Source: Acidobacteriaceae bacterium (GTDB lineage: Bacteria; Acidobacteriota; Terriglobia; Terriglobales; Acidobacteriaceae). Taken from it: a DNA stretch of 11,875 nt. A program made the translations under genes and the position numbers. This document shows positions 5,446-11,875 of the stretch, piece after piece (the first letter of the stretch is position 1; every line of letters begins with the position of its first letter). The notes below the pieces were generated by a model that was not told the DNA's origin, did not search any database, and was given only the letters and a program-made list of their open reading frames with translations. The stretch lies in contig WQYS01000043.1 in the NCBI GenBank assembly GCA_009781125.1, positions 1 to 11,875 of the forward strand, read 5' to 3'.

Positions 5446-6762
5446 CTACAGGGTTGGGTCTACGCGGTGGTCGGCGTAGGACGGGATAAGAAGGTCCGTG
5501 CCGATGTAGACACGGGCGCGGGAACCTTCCTTGAGCGTGATGGTGGGCAGTCGATTGAGAAAGTGATTAAGAATCTGCTCGGACTCCTGCGACGTTTGCG
5601 CAGTGACGCCGTTGCGAACGTTGTTGGATGTATCGAGCATGTTGCCGGTGTTGCCGATCTGCGCCAGACCGCCAAGTCCGCCAACGGCGGCGGCGGCGGC
5701 GAAGGCTTCCAGATAGTGCCGATTCACCTTCGTGGCAAGTCCGGTTGTGCCGATGGTGTCCAGACCGATGTACTTGTTGAACTCAAGCGAAAAGCCATCA
5801 GGACAGACGGCGCGGTGGAAGGTCACAAACAGCTTGTCCTGATTCTGGCCGGTGACGCTCTGGACGGTTCCAATCAGGCGCGTTCCCTGCGGCAAGAGAA
5901 GCTGCTGGTGGTTGTGGGAGTAGTAGTCGGTTGTCAGCATGACGATGATCGGGCCATTGAAGCCGCCCTCAATATGGTTGGTAACGACGCCCTCAAAGAC
6001 GGTTCCCTCGAAGACTCGGTAGAGCTTGCCGTCGTAGGTATCGAACTCGAACTTCTGCATCGGGTTCGCGCTGGCCTGTTCCTTCTCAGGCTGCTCGGAA
6101 GGTTTTGCGGCTGGCGGCTGATTCGACTGGTTCAGTTGATTCAGGGCGGTAACGAGCTGCGCGGTGGAATTGTTGGCGTTGTTGCCGCCCTCGGACTTCG
6201 CAGCGGCAGCGGCGTCGTTGTGTGCGAAGTCAACGGCAATGGTGCTGCTGGCGAGAGCGTCCCGGTGTTGTTTCTCTCGCGCAAGCGCGGCCTGCTGCGC
6301 CTCAGCGTGGGCCTGAGACGTATTGGAGGTCCGGTGCGGTGCATTGGGATTGCCGTCGCCGTAGATTTCCCGGCGCTGGGCGGCGGTCATGGGCGCGGCG
6401 GCGTCCGACTCAGGTCCGGGCGTCTGCTCATCCTGCTGCGCTTGAATCTGCTGCTGGATCATCTGCAAGTCGATCTGCTGCTGTTTCTTCTGCGCATCCT
6501 GAATAGCCTGCATCTGCTGCTGCGCTGTGAAGTTCTGAACTGTCTGCGGGTTCGACACAGACGGCGCGACCACCAGGCCGGATGACGTAGCCTTCGGTCC
6601 CTGCTGCTTTTTGCCAAGTCCTATCAGATTCACAAGGCCGATGATGGCAATCAGGGCAATCAGAATGAAGATGATCTTGCCCTTCTTCAGCGGCGGCTCT
6701 GGCTGCGGCTGCTCGGTGGCTGAGTTGTCCTGTACTACGGGAACTTTGGTTTCGTCTGCCAT
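5446..6762 (-). CDS. virB10: VirB10/TrbI-type T4SS core protein
   Basis: 438 residues. Short cytoplasmic N-terminus, one membrane helix at 29-50 (KIIFILIALIAIIGLVNLIG), a long low-complexity periplasmic linker, and a C-terminal TrbI/VirB10 beta-barrel domain from about 240 (YDGKLYRVFEGTVFEG, LLLPQGTRLIGTV, GRV-like ARVYIGTDLLIPSY at the end). VirB10 spans inner and outer membranes and senses the ATPase state. The Ala-rich AAAAAVGGLGGLAQ segment inside the C-domain corresponds to the antenna region that crosses the outer membrane in the family. The linker is Gln-rich and probably coiled coil (75-113) instead of the Pro-rich linker of classical VirB10. The start at 6762 has GAGG 8 nt upstream, and it lies 5 nt after the virB9 stop. 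Confidence 0.95.
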   Translation of the reverse strand: MADETKVPVVQDNSATEQPQPEPPLKKGKIIFILIALIAIIGLVNLIGLGKKQQGPKATSSGLVVAPSVSNPQTVQNFTAQQQMQAIQDAQKKQQQIDLQMIQQQIQAQQDEQTPGPESDAAAPMTAAQRREIYGDGNPNAPHRTSNTSQAHAEAQQAALAREKQHRDALASSTIAVDFAHNDAAAAAKSEGGNNANNSTAQLVTALNQLNQSNQPPAAKPSEQPEKEQASANPMQKFEFDTYDGKLYRVFEGTVFEGVVTNHIEGGFNGPIIVMLTTDYYSHNHQQLLLPQGTRLIGTVQSVTGQNQDKLFVTFHRAVCPDGFSLEFNKYIGLDTIGTTGLATKVNRHYLEAFAAAAAVGGLGGLAQIGNTGNMLDTSNNVRNGVTAQTSQESEQILNHFLNRLPTITLKEGSRARVYIGTDLLIPSYADHRVDPTL

Positions 6763-6767
6763 CGGCG

Positions 6768-7577
6768 TTACCTCGCTCCCTGACGGTAGAACTCCACCTT
6801 CTTTTTGCCGATGGCGAGATAGCCTCGATCAAGCAACTTCGGAACGGTATAGAGGCCGCTTGCAAAGTCAAAGTTGATAAGGCTGGCTTTGCCGTCCTTC
6901 ACCTCGTAGAGCGCGGGCGTCTCCTGAAACTGGCCGCGCAGATAGGTGAACTTGTCGTCATGCCATATCTGCTGCAAGCCAAGCTGAGTACCCTTTTTCG
7001 CGTCCCATGAATAATCGAATTTGAGAGAAGACGGATACTCGGCGCGGTACTGCTCATTCTTGGATTGCTCGGTCTTGCGCGTAGCCTCGGCATCAGCTTG
7101 AGCCTTCTCCGCTTCCTTCTTCACGCGGTCAAGCTCGGCGGCGGGAACGAATACAGGCACAGACGCGAGCTTGTCCTTCGCGGTCTGGTCGCCGGGTTCA
7201 AGGATCACCTTGGAATCGAAGTGCGCGTCAGATTCCTCGGAGATTTCCCGAAGCTGTAAGGTATACTCGTTTCCGTGATCGGAGACGATATGCACGTCTG
7301 TAGAGACATTGGCTGATTTGGGTTTGACGCTGATAAAGCGTGAGGCAACATGCCCCCCGTCAATGATCCAGTTGACGATATCGCCTCCGAACACAGTAGC
7401 AACCTTCTCCTGCTCGGGTAGCATAATCAGGGTTGATTGCAGAAGCGCGGCGCGGATGACGGGCGGAGCGGCATCCTGTATTACAATCGTGCGCGGCGGC
7501 GATGGTAGGAAGTTGTGGGCCTCGGCCATTGCAGGAATGGCCGCAAGAAACGTGATAACTGCAAACAGCTTTTTCAT
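6768..7577 (-). CDS. virB9: VirB9/TrbG-type outer-membrane core T4SS protein
   Basis: 269 residues from ATG 7577. Signal peptide MKKLFAVITFLAAIPAMAEA (1-20). The N-terminal VirB9/TrbG domain covers about 30-135 and includes VIRAALLQSTLIMLPEQEKVATVFGGDIVNW, cited in parts at 40-70. The C-terminal domain (184-269) contains FDYSWD and the closing GYLAIGKKKVEFYR, and by family knowledge binds VirB10 and VirB7 at the outer membrane. Between them lies a highly charged helical linker (147-181, KKEAEKAQADAEATRKTEQ). A TTG at 7601 opens the same frame and overlaps the virB4 stop; ATG 7577 is preferred because it places a normal signal peptide at the N-terminus. AAAGGA is 12 nt upstream, rather far, so the choice is not certain. 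Confidence 0.92.
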   Translation of the reverse strand: MKKLFAVITFLAAIPAMAEAHNFLPSPPRTIVIQDAAPPVIRAALLQSTLIMLPEQEKVATVFGGDIVNWIIDGGHVASRFISVKPKSANVSTDVHIVSDHGNEYTLQLREISEESDAHFDSKVILEPGDQTAKDKLASVPVFVPAAELDRVKKEAEKAQADAEATRKTEQSKNEQYRAEYPSSLKFDYSWDAKKGTQLGLQQIWHDDKFTYLRGQFQETPALYEVKDGKASLINFDFASGLYTVPKLLDRGYLAIGKKKVEFYRQGAR

Positions 7578-7597
7578 GGGTGGTAGGGTTCCTTTCG

Positions 7598-9967
7598 TCA
7601 AGCGGTTTCGCCTTCTGCGAAGCGTTCAATTCCTTCACGGAGTCCGTACTTCTCAATCAACTTGGAACGGCGCACACGGTCCTTCGGCTTGGTGCTGAAG
7701 GTCGCATAGCTGCGCGAGTCCAGATTCAGAGTGACAACTTTGGTGAGGCCGTCCCGACGCATGTAAAGCGCCTCGCGGCCCTGTAGACTCTCGAAGAGAG
7801 CAATCTGCTGTTCGCTCATCTTGAAAAGCTCGGCGTACCTCTTGCGATTGAAGGTTTCGTCTCTCAGGAAGAGAAACGACGTGCAAGAGTTCACGATGCT
7901 GTCGGCGTTCTCGCCCAGGTCGTCAGCCGATTGTCCAATCAGGGTGACGCCGCCAAGGTTCTTGCGCACGGTCTTAATCGACGCGAGAGCGGCTTCAAGC
8001 AACTGTTTGTTCTTCATCGAAGAGAACAACTCCTCGATAAGAATGTGCTTGGGAACGCCAAGATTACGCGGGTCAAAGAGCACATCGTTAATCCGCCGAA
8101 GCAACCAGACCATCAACGGCTCGATAAGGTCTGGGTAATCTTTGTTGGCCCGCTGGAAGTCGAAACACTGGATGCGCGAGAGCGAGAGCGAATCTTCGAC
8201 GTTATCGAAGATGGCGGCATAGACGCCGCCCTTCGTCCACTTGCTCATATAGCGGTCAAGGTGACGGGGAAGACAGAGATTGGAGAGAGTACGATTCTCC
8301 GGCGCAAGGTTGTACATGCCCTGCACGGTCTGGAATACAACGTCCTCGTCCTCCGGCGATAACTCTGCGCCGCCATTCGTGAGCAACAAACGGATAAACG
8401 AGTACAGGAACTTCAGGTTCGGCTCGGTAGGCTCAAGCGCAAAAGGATTGCAGCGCGGGCCGTCCGTGCCGATGCGGTCAACCTTGCCGCCGTACAACTC
8501 GACAAGCGATTCGTAGGAGGCTCCTATATCGAAGATGTACGAAAAGCCGCCATACTTCTGCTCCAAGGCAAGCATCTGGTTCCCGTGAACGGACTTGCCG
8601 GTTCCGGTTGGGCCGATGATGAGCTGGACCCTCACGCCGTTCACGTAGGCGTCCTGAAAGAACGGAGTCTTCGAGCGCGTCTCGAAGATGTTGAGGTATT
8701 CGCTATCGAGGTCTTCCGAGTGCGGGTGTCCAAGGTCGGGAGCAAATATCGACGCCAGACGCGCATTATGATCTTCGCCTAACCACAGAGGGAAGACATT
8801 GAACTGCTGGTTGCCGGGGAACATGGCATAAAAAGCAGAGAGGTTGCCGAAGGTCTCTTCCATCACCCTCGCACGGGCGTCCACAAACAGCTTGTGAACC
8901 TCCGGGGCAACCTCTCTGAGCTTGCGGGGGGAATCGGCAACGAGGAGAAACCGCAAGCTGAACTCGCCCTGGCTCTTTTTATCGAGTGAGCGCATGGCTT
9001 CACTCAGGTCTTCAATCTTGGTGTCGGCGGCGCGTCCTCCGGCGCTCTTGTCGGTCTGCGCCGTATCGCTGCCGCTCATGGCGCGGCTCATCAGGCCGGT
9101 TTTGAAAAACTCGATGAACTTCTCCTGCGAAGTGATTTCCTTGCGCACAGCGTCATCGGACTTCGGATGCCACGTCGTACAGAGAACGGCATCACACTCT
9201 ACGGTATGCAACGCAGAGAACAAACAAGGCCGTGAAGCATCGGGCGGGGCCGTCAGAGAGAACAACTGCGCGAATCGCTTGCCCACTTGAATGCAATCGT
9301 TCTTCCACGCAATCGCGCTCCCGACGATCTGACGGTCAAGGCCGGTATCGCCAGCCAGATGAGCGTCCTCGCTCCAATCGGTCAGATTGAAGAGATAAGA
9401 GAAGAATCGAAATGTCTGCTCGTTGTCTAGCCGTTTGATACCTACAGACCCGTCAAGCTGAGTCTCTAAGATGGTAGCGGTCTTCTGTAGCTGCATGAGC
9501 AGGCGTTGCGTCTGCTCGGCATTCTCTTTGGGCTTTTGCAGCTTGATTCCGGCAAGTTTCTCTGCCTGAACGATAAGACACCAATGCAGGTCAATACGCC
9601 GGAAGTTGGCATTCTTGTTGAGATGGTCAAGACGGTGCTGCGCGAAGAACTCGGTCTGCTCGTAGGGATACTTAGGCTGTCTGGGGAGGGCGTAACCGGG
9701 TCGTATGCGTGTGTACTGATACAGAGTAGAGCCATGCGGCAAGCCGCGCAAAGCGCCTTCGACCGACAGCAGGCGCGAATCCAGTTCTTGATCCGTCAAC
9801 GCCTCCTCATCAACTCCTCTGAGAGCGAAGAGACAGCCGTAGCCTCCGGCCTTCAGAGCGAAGATTCCCGGCGCAACAAAGCGAGAGATGGGAACGATGC
9901 TCGATGCGGCTCCGGCCTTGGCGAACCACGGTGTATTTGCAATCTGTGTTTTATTTGCGCGGGTCAT
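7598..9967 (-). CDS. virB4: VirB4-type T4SS ATPase
   Basis: 789 residues, the usual size for VirB4/TrbE. The N-terminal half (to about 430) is the CagE/TrbE/VirB4 domain that contacts VirB3 and the inner-membrane complex. The ATPase half has Walker A GPTGTGKS (452-459), then the typical IFDIGASYESLVELYGG, and Walker B HILIEELF with two Glu (645-646) where Asp-Glu is common. It is followed by KTVRKNLGGVTLIGQS, the conserved region after Walker B in VirB4 proteins. VirB4 powers pilus biogenesis and substrate transfer. The start ATG 9967 is preferred over an upstream in-frame start at 10075 that would run through virB3. It overlaps the 3' end of virB3 by 17 bp, and no strong SD is seen, so coupling to virB3 is likely. 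Confidence 0.96.
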   Translation of the reverse strand: MTRANKTQIANTPWFAKAGAASSIVPISRFVAPGIFALKAGGYGCLFALRGVDEEALTDQELDSRLLSVEGALRGLPHGSTLYQYTRIRPGYALPRQPKYPYEQTEFFAQHRLDHLNKNANFRRIDLHWCLIVQAEKLAGIKLQKPKENAEQTQRLLMQLQKTATILETQLDGSVGIKRLDNEQTFRFFSYLFNLTDWSEDAHLAGDTGLDRQIVGSAIAWKNDCIQVGKRFAQLFSLTAPPDASRPCLFSALHTVECDAVLCTTWHPKSDDAVRKEITSQEKFIEFFKTGLMSRAMSGSDTAQTDKSAGGRAADTKIEDLSEAMRSLDKKSQGEFSLRFLLVADSPRKLREVAPEVHKLFVDARARVMEETFGNLSAFYAMFPGNQQFNVFPLWLGEDHNARLASIFAPDLGHPHSEDLDSEYLNIFETRSKTPFFQDAYVNGVRVQLIIGPTGTGKSVHGNQMLALEQKYGGFSYIFDIGASYESLVELYGGKVDRIGTDGPRCNPFALEPTEPNLKFLYSFIRLLLTNGGAELSPEDEDVVFQTVQGMYNLAPENRTLSNLCLPRHLDRYMSKWTKGGVYAAIFDNVEDSLSLSRIQCFDFQRANKDYPDLIEPLMVWLLRRINDVLFDPRNLGVPKHILIEELFSSMKNKQLLEAALASIKTVRKNLGGVTLIGQSADDLGENADSIVNSCTSFLFLRDETFNRKRYAELFKMSEQQIALFESLQGREALYMRRDGLTKVVTLNLDSRSYATFSTKPKDRVRRSKLIEKYGLREGIERFAEGETA

Positions 9968-10211
9968 AGTAGGATTTCTGTTTGAAGCTGTGGCCCCAGA
10001 GCGTAAACATCTTCGGATGTTTGCGAACAATGAACCATGCTGCGATTGCCATTGTGGGGAAGCTGAGAATGGCAATAAGCCGGAATCCCGCGAGAAACGC
10101 CATGATCGAAATAAACGTGATACCGAACCACACAGGCAGTTCCAAGCCGAGCTTGGTTCTGCTGCGGTTCAGTGCTTGATTAATCGGTAATGGCGTTCCT
10201 CGCTTCGTCAC
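9951..10211 (-). CDS. virB3: VirB3-type inner-membrane T4SS protein
   Basis: 86 residues, the normal VirB3 size. N-terminal PLPINQALNRSRTKLGLELP matches the VirB3/TrbD pattern. Two adjacent hydrophobic stretches follow (about 26-42 and 46-61, forming a hairpin or one long segment), then a conserved-looking C-terminal tail with KHPKMFTLWG. VirB3 is an assembly partner of VirB4. The start is GTG at 10211 with GGGAG 9 nt upstream; no earlier ATG gives a better frame. It lies 32 nt after virB2 and overlaps the virB4 start by 17 bp, which fits the fixed virB3-virB4 pairing in T4SS operons. Confidence 0.9.
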   Translation of the reverse strand: MTKRGTPLPINQALNRSRTKLGLELPVWFGITFISIMAFLAGFRLIAILSFPTMAIAAWFIVRKHPKMFTLWGHSFKQKSYYDPRK

Positions 10212-10243
10212 TCGGTCAGTCTCCCTTGTTCTGACTTACGGGC

Positions 10244-10570
10244 TTACTGCACCTGCTGCCCGGTGAGTGAACCTATCCATCCGGCTCCCCATCCCAGAAG
10301 CGCCGCGCCAAAGATGACTCCAACTAAGCCGATGATGGCCTGCTGGATTTGTCCGCCCATGAAGCGAACCGCAGCGAAGATGAGACCTACCAGACAGATG
10401 ACAGCGCCTACGGCCATCGCTGTCGTTTTGATTGTGGACATGAGAGTGGTGACGCCGCTCATATCGAGTTGCCCGCCCTGCTGGGCGTGGGCTAGGAGGG
10501 CGCAACAAAACATCGGCATGACGGGAAACATGAAACGTCCGGTTCGCCGCAGGAATTTTACGAAAGCCAT
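10244..10570 (-). CDS. virB2: VirB2/TrbC-type major pilin
   Basis: 108 residues from ATG 10570. A basic, hydrophobic signal peptide ends near ALLAHA (about 28-33), leaving a mature pilin of about 75 residues. It has two membrane helices (TTAMAVGAVICLVGLIFAAV and AIIGLVGVIFGAALLGWGAG) joined by a short loop with RFMGGQ, the VirB2/TrbC plan. Pilins of this family assemble into the conjugative pilus. The in-frame start at 10609 is rejected because GAAGGAG lies 6 nt before ATG 10570. It is the first gene of the minus-strand T4SS operon, so a promoter is expected in 10571-10900. Confidence 0.93.
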   Translation of the reverse strand: MAFVKFLRRTGRFMFPVMPMFCCALLAHAQQGGQLDMSGVTTLMSTIKTTAMAVGAVICLVGLIFAAVRFMGGQIQQAIIGLVGVIFGAALLGWGAGWIGSLTGQQVQ

Positions 10571-10916
10571 AATCGACTCCTTCACGCAGGAAGAGAATGA
10601 TCCGCACACGCGAACGCGGCGGTATGTCCGGTCAAATTGTCTGGGTATTGATTGAATCGAACGCTCGGACGGCGTGAAGCGTACATTGGGGGAACTGCGA
10701 ACAAGCCGAATCGGATACGCTTATGGCGAGTAGATTACAACCTTGCCATTGCAGTGTCTATCTGTATACGAGCTGAGAGTAGTTAGGCGTAATCTATGTT
10801 TTCTTGTCCGGCGCATTTTCAAGGAAGGTTGTTTGAGGATGTTTCTCACAAATTCACAGTTTCGGGAAAGCTACTATCGGTGAGATATCGGTAGATATAG
10901 GTTTAATACCTGCTTG

Positions 10917-11002
10917 CGATGGAAAGTGATCGTGGAAAGCGATGGAAACTGATCGTGACTTGCGATGGAAAGTGATCGTAAAACCCGATGGAAAGTGGTC
11001 GT
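10917..11002 (+). repeat. Four direct 17-bp iterons with exact 23-bp period
   Basis: Copies start at 10917, 10940, 10963 and 10986, consensus CGATGGAAAGTGATCGT. Copies 1 and 3 are perfect, copy 2 has C for G (GGAAACTG) and copy 4 has G for A (GTGGTCGT). The 23-bp period is close to two helical turns, placing initiator monomers on one face of the helix. They probably bind the RepA-like protein encoded next to them. Confidence 0.92.
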
Positions 11003-11060
11003 GGAAAACTTAAATTCGATCCACAGCAGAGGAAAACCGCTCTATTCCATAGTTAACGGT

Positions 11061-11090
11061 TGATACCGCTCGACACCGCTTGATTACGGT
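11061..11090 (+). repeat. Three imperfect 10-bp tandem units next to the fifth iteron
   Basis: TGATACCGCT (11061-11070), CGACACCGCT (11071-11080) and TGATTACGGT (11081-11090) follow one another without gaps and lead directly to the fifth iteron. The third unit is the most divergent. They may be part of an origin-opening or protein-binding element; the short unit length makes chance possible. Confidence 0.5.
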
Positions 11091-11093
11091 AGG

Positions 11094-11110
11094 CGATGGA
11101 AAGTGATCGT
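11094..11110 (+). repeat. Fifth iteron copy, separated from the array
   Basis: A perfect CGATGGAAAGTGATCGT, starting 108 bp after the fourth copy and so off the 23-bp register. It is followed by GGAAAACTT, the same sequence that follows copy 4, so the repeated unit is longer than 17 bp. It lies 17 bp from the repA stop codon. Confidence 0.9.
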
Positions 11111-11127
11111 GGAAAACTTTTTATGGT

Positions 11128-11875
11128 TCAGGACGGTAACTGAATCAGTACCTTTGGCGGAACTGGAGACGGGCTGTTATAGAGCGTCAGACCCTTGGGG
11201 GAACCTGAACGCCATGCCTTCGATCCTGATACGGCAACTAACCGTGCCTTGGGAGCTTCTTCGTCCTCGATTCGGGCGTCTTTGTACAGTGCCAGGACTT
11301 GATGAAGCGCGGTACGGAAGTCCGCGCGAAAGTTTCTTAACGCAGTCTTGCCAACGTAGGTGGCTCCGAACTGCGAATGAAGCGCCGCCCACGAAACGAA
11401 TCGTGGCCGCTCAACAGGAACACGATGCAATCGTTGTGCAAGCCACGCATAGATATCGAGAGCCATCGCGTTATGAGACAAGGCGGCGATATGACTCTCG
11501 TTCAAGGGAACCGCATGGTTCATCAGGCTCTGGAAGTATTCTTGCGACAGTTCGACAACGGAAGGCCACTGAGTACGCTCATTGGGATTGTCGGAAGCCC
11601 ACAGGCTGTACCCGGAGATAATCTTCACGTCCCTGGTCGTGACTCTGGAAGAGCCGCCTGCAAGCATGGCAATCCTAGAGAACGATATTTCGGCTCGTGC
11701 CAAACGTAGAAGCTGTTCTTTTACAAGTTTGAGATTGCGGCCATGCGGGGCGAGTCCTAGAACGTGCTGCACAAACGAGGTCAGACTGGCTTCGACTTCG
11801 ATCTTGCTGGACTGAGCTAGAATCGCCCGCTGGTTGATATACATCAAAACCAGTCGGCTCTTGGCTCCGTAGGGA
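11128..11875 (-). CDS. repA: Plasmid replication initiator, RepA_C-type (N-terminus outside window)
   Basis: The frame stays open to the right edge, so about 248 residues are visible and the N-terminus is missing. The visible part opens with PYGAKSRLVLMYINQRAI, which matches the LPYGxxPRLLL motif of plasmid-encoded RepA proteins. It continues with SLTSFVQHVLGL, an LKEQLLRLARAEISFS-like helix (here LVKEQLLRLARAEISFS), MALDIYAWLAQRLHRV and FVSWAALHSQFG, all characteristic of that family. The protein would bind the iterons just beyond its 3' end and start plasmid replication. Calling the start at TTG 11847 or ATG 11844 would cut through the family motif, so it is treated as partial. The tail (PSPVPPKVLIQLPS) is Pro-rich. 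Confidence 0.88.
   Translation of the reverse strand, partial: PYGAKSRLVLMYINQRAILAQSSKIEVEASLTSFVQHVLGLAPHGRNLKLVKEQLLRLARAEISFSRIAMLAGGSSRVTTRDVKIISGYSLWASDNPNERTQWPSVVELSQEYFQSLMNHAVPLNESHIAALSHNAMALDIYAWLAQRLHRVPVERPRFVSWAALHSQFGATYVGKTALRNFRADFRTALHQVLALYKDARIEDEEAPKARLVAVSGSKAWRSGSPKGLTLYNSPSPVPPKVLIQLPS

Larger units (their letters stand above)
10840..11110. other. Probable plasmid replication origin (oriV)
   Basis: Five iteron copies, short tandem repeats (10875-10895, 11061-11090), a small palindrome AGGT-TTAAT-ACCT (10899-10911) and locally AT-richer DNA cluster beside a RepA-type gene. This is the standard make-up of an iteron-controlled origin. A DnaA-box-like CGATCCACA (11017-11025) differs from TTATCCACA at its first two positions and is doubtful. 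The origin lies behind the 3' end of repA in this window; a further iteron set upstream of repA cannot be excluded because that DNA is not included. Confidence 0.7.
10571..11127. other. Non-coding region: T4SS operon leader plus probable oriV
   Basis: 557 bp without a supportable gene, between the 5' end of virB2 and the 3' end of repA. The right part (from about 10840) holds iterons and other repeats, listed separately. The left part (10571-10840) should hold the T4SS promoter. The best I see on the minus strand is TATACA (10763-10768) with a poor -35 (GCGTAA on plus, 10787-10792) 18 nt away, so this is only a weak candidate. A perfect 8-bp inverted repeat, TAGATTAC 10731-10738 / GTAATCTA 10789-10796, brackets it, but this is little more than expected by chance. 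Confidence 0.6.

Noticed and set aside
5467..6585. 372-codon plus-strand ORF opposite virB10
   Set aside because: It is the antisense of a well-supported virB10 with low-complexity codons. The predicted protein is Gly/Arg/Leu-rich, without a recognisable domain or SD.
10731..10796. Perfect 8-bp inverted repeat TAGATTAC/GTAATCTA in the T4SS leader
   Set aside because: With arms 50 bp apart in a region of this size, such a match is expected about once by chance.
11017..11025. Possible DnaA box CGATCCACA in the origin region
   Set aside because: Two of nine positions differ from TTATCCACA and the host consensus is unknown, so it is not listed as a site.

Overview
The window looks like part of a conjugative plasmid (or a plasmid-like integrated element) of a Gram-negative bacterium. 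It carries a plasmid RepA-type initiator with iterons, a nearly complete type IV secretion (T4SS) operon, and the start of a mobilization region. Gram-negative is supported by the genes for an outer-membrane-spanning core (VirB9/VirB10-type) and by Sec signal peptides on VirB2-, VirB5/TrbJ- and VirB9-type proteins. The Trb/VirB mixture and RepA type fit Proteobacteria or Acidobacteriota. I lean weakly to Acidobacteriota from family resemblance only, and sequence alone here does not settle it.

Layout: every gene I can support is on the minus strand, so transcription runs from high to low coordinates. At the right edge is a repA-like gene whose N-terminus lies outside the window (11128-11875). 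Behind its 3' end is a probable oriV (about 10840-11110), with four 17-bp iterons on an exact 23-bp period and a fifth copy set apart. A non-coding leader of about 350 bp follows, then the T4SS operon: virB2 (pilin), virB3, virB4 (ATPase), virB9/trbG, virB10/trbI, trbJ (virB5-like), trbL (virB6-like), a small single-pass membrane protein, virB8/trbF, virB11/trbB, a shortened and degenerate VirB11 paralogue, and a small ribbon-helix-helix (RHH) protein. Genes overlap or lie within about 35 bp of each other, except for a 110-bp gap before trbL that holds a long inverted repeat. After the operon comes a hairpin that may be a terminator, then about 340 bp of non-coding DNA full of inverted repeats (273-610). 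At the left edge a partial RHH mobilization protein (MobC/NikA-like) reads out of the window. VirD4, the relaxase, VirB1 and VirB7 are not seen; coupling protein and relaxase are likely further left.

How it works together (inference from families): RepA binds the iterons to start plasmid replication. VirB2/B5 form the pilus, VirB3/B6/B8/B9/B10 the envelope channel, and VirB4/B11 power it. The left region probably holds oriT and its accessory DNA-binding proteins. The most unusual items are the C-terminal-domain-only VirB11 paralogue with altered catalytic boxes, the small membrane protein overlapping virB8 by 77 bp, the inverted repeat inside the operon, and the repeat-rich probable oriT/operator region. 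No tRNA, rRNA, CRISPR array or insertion sequence was seen.
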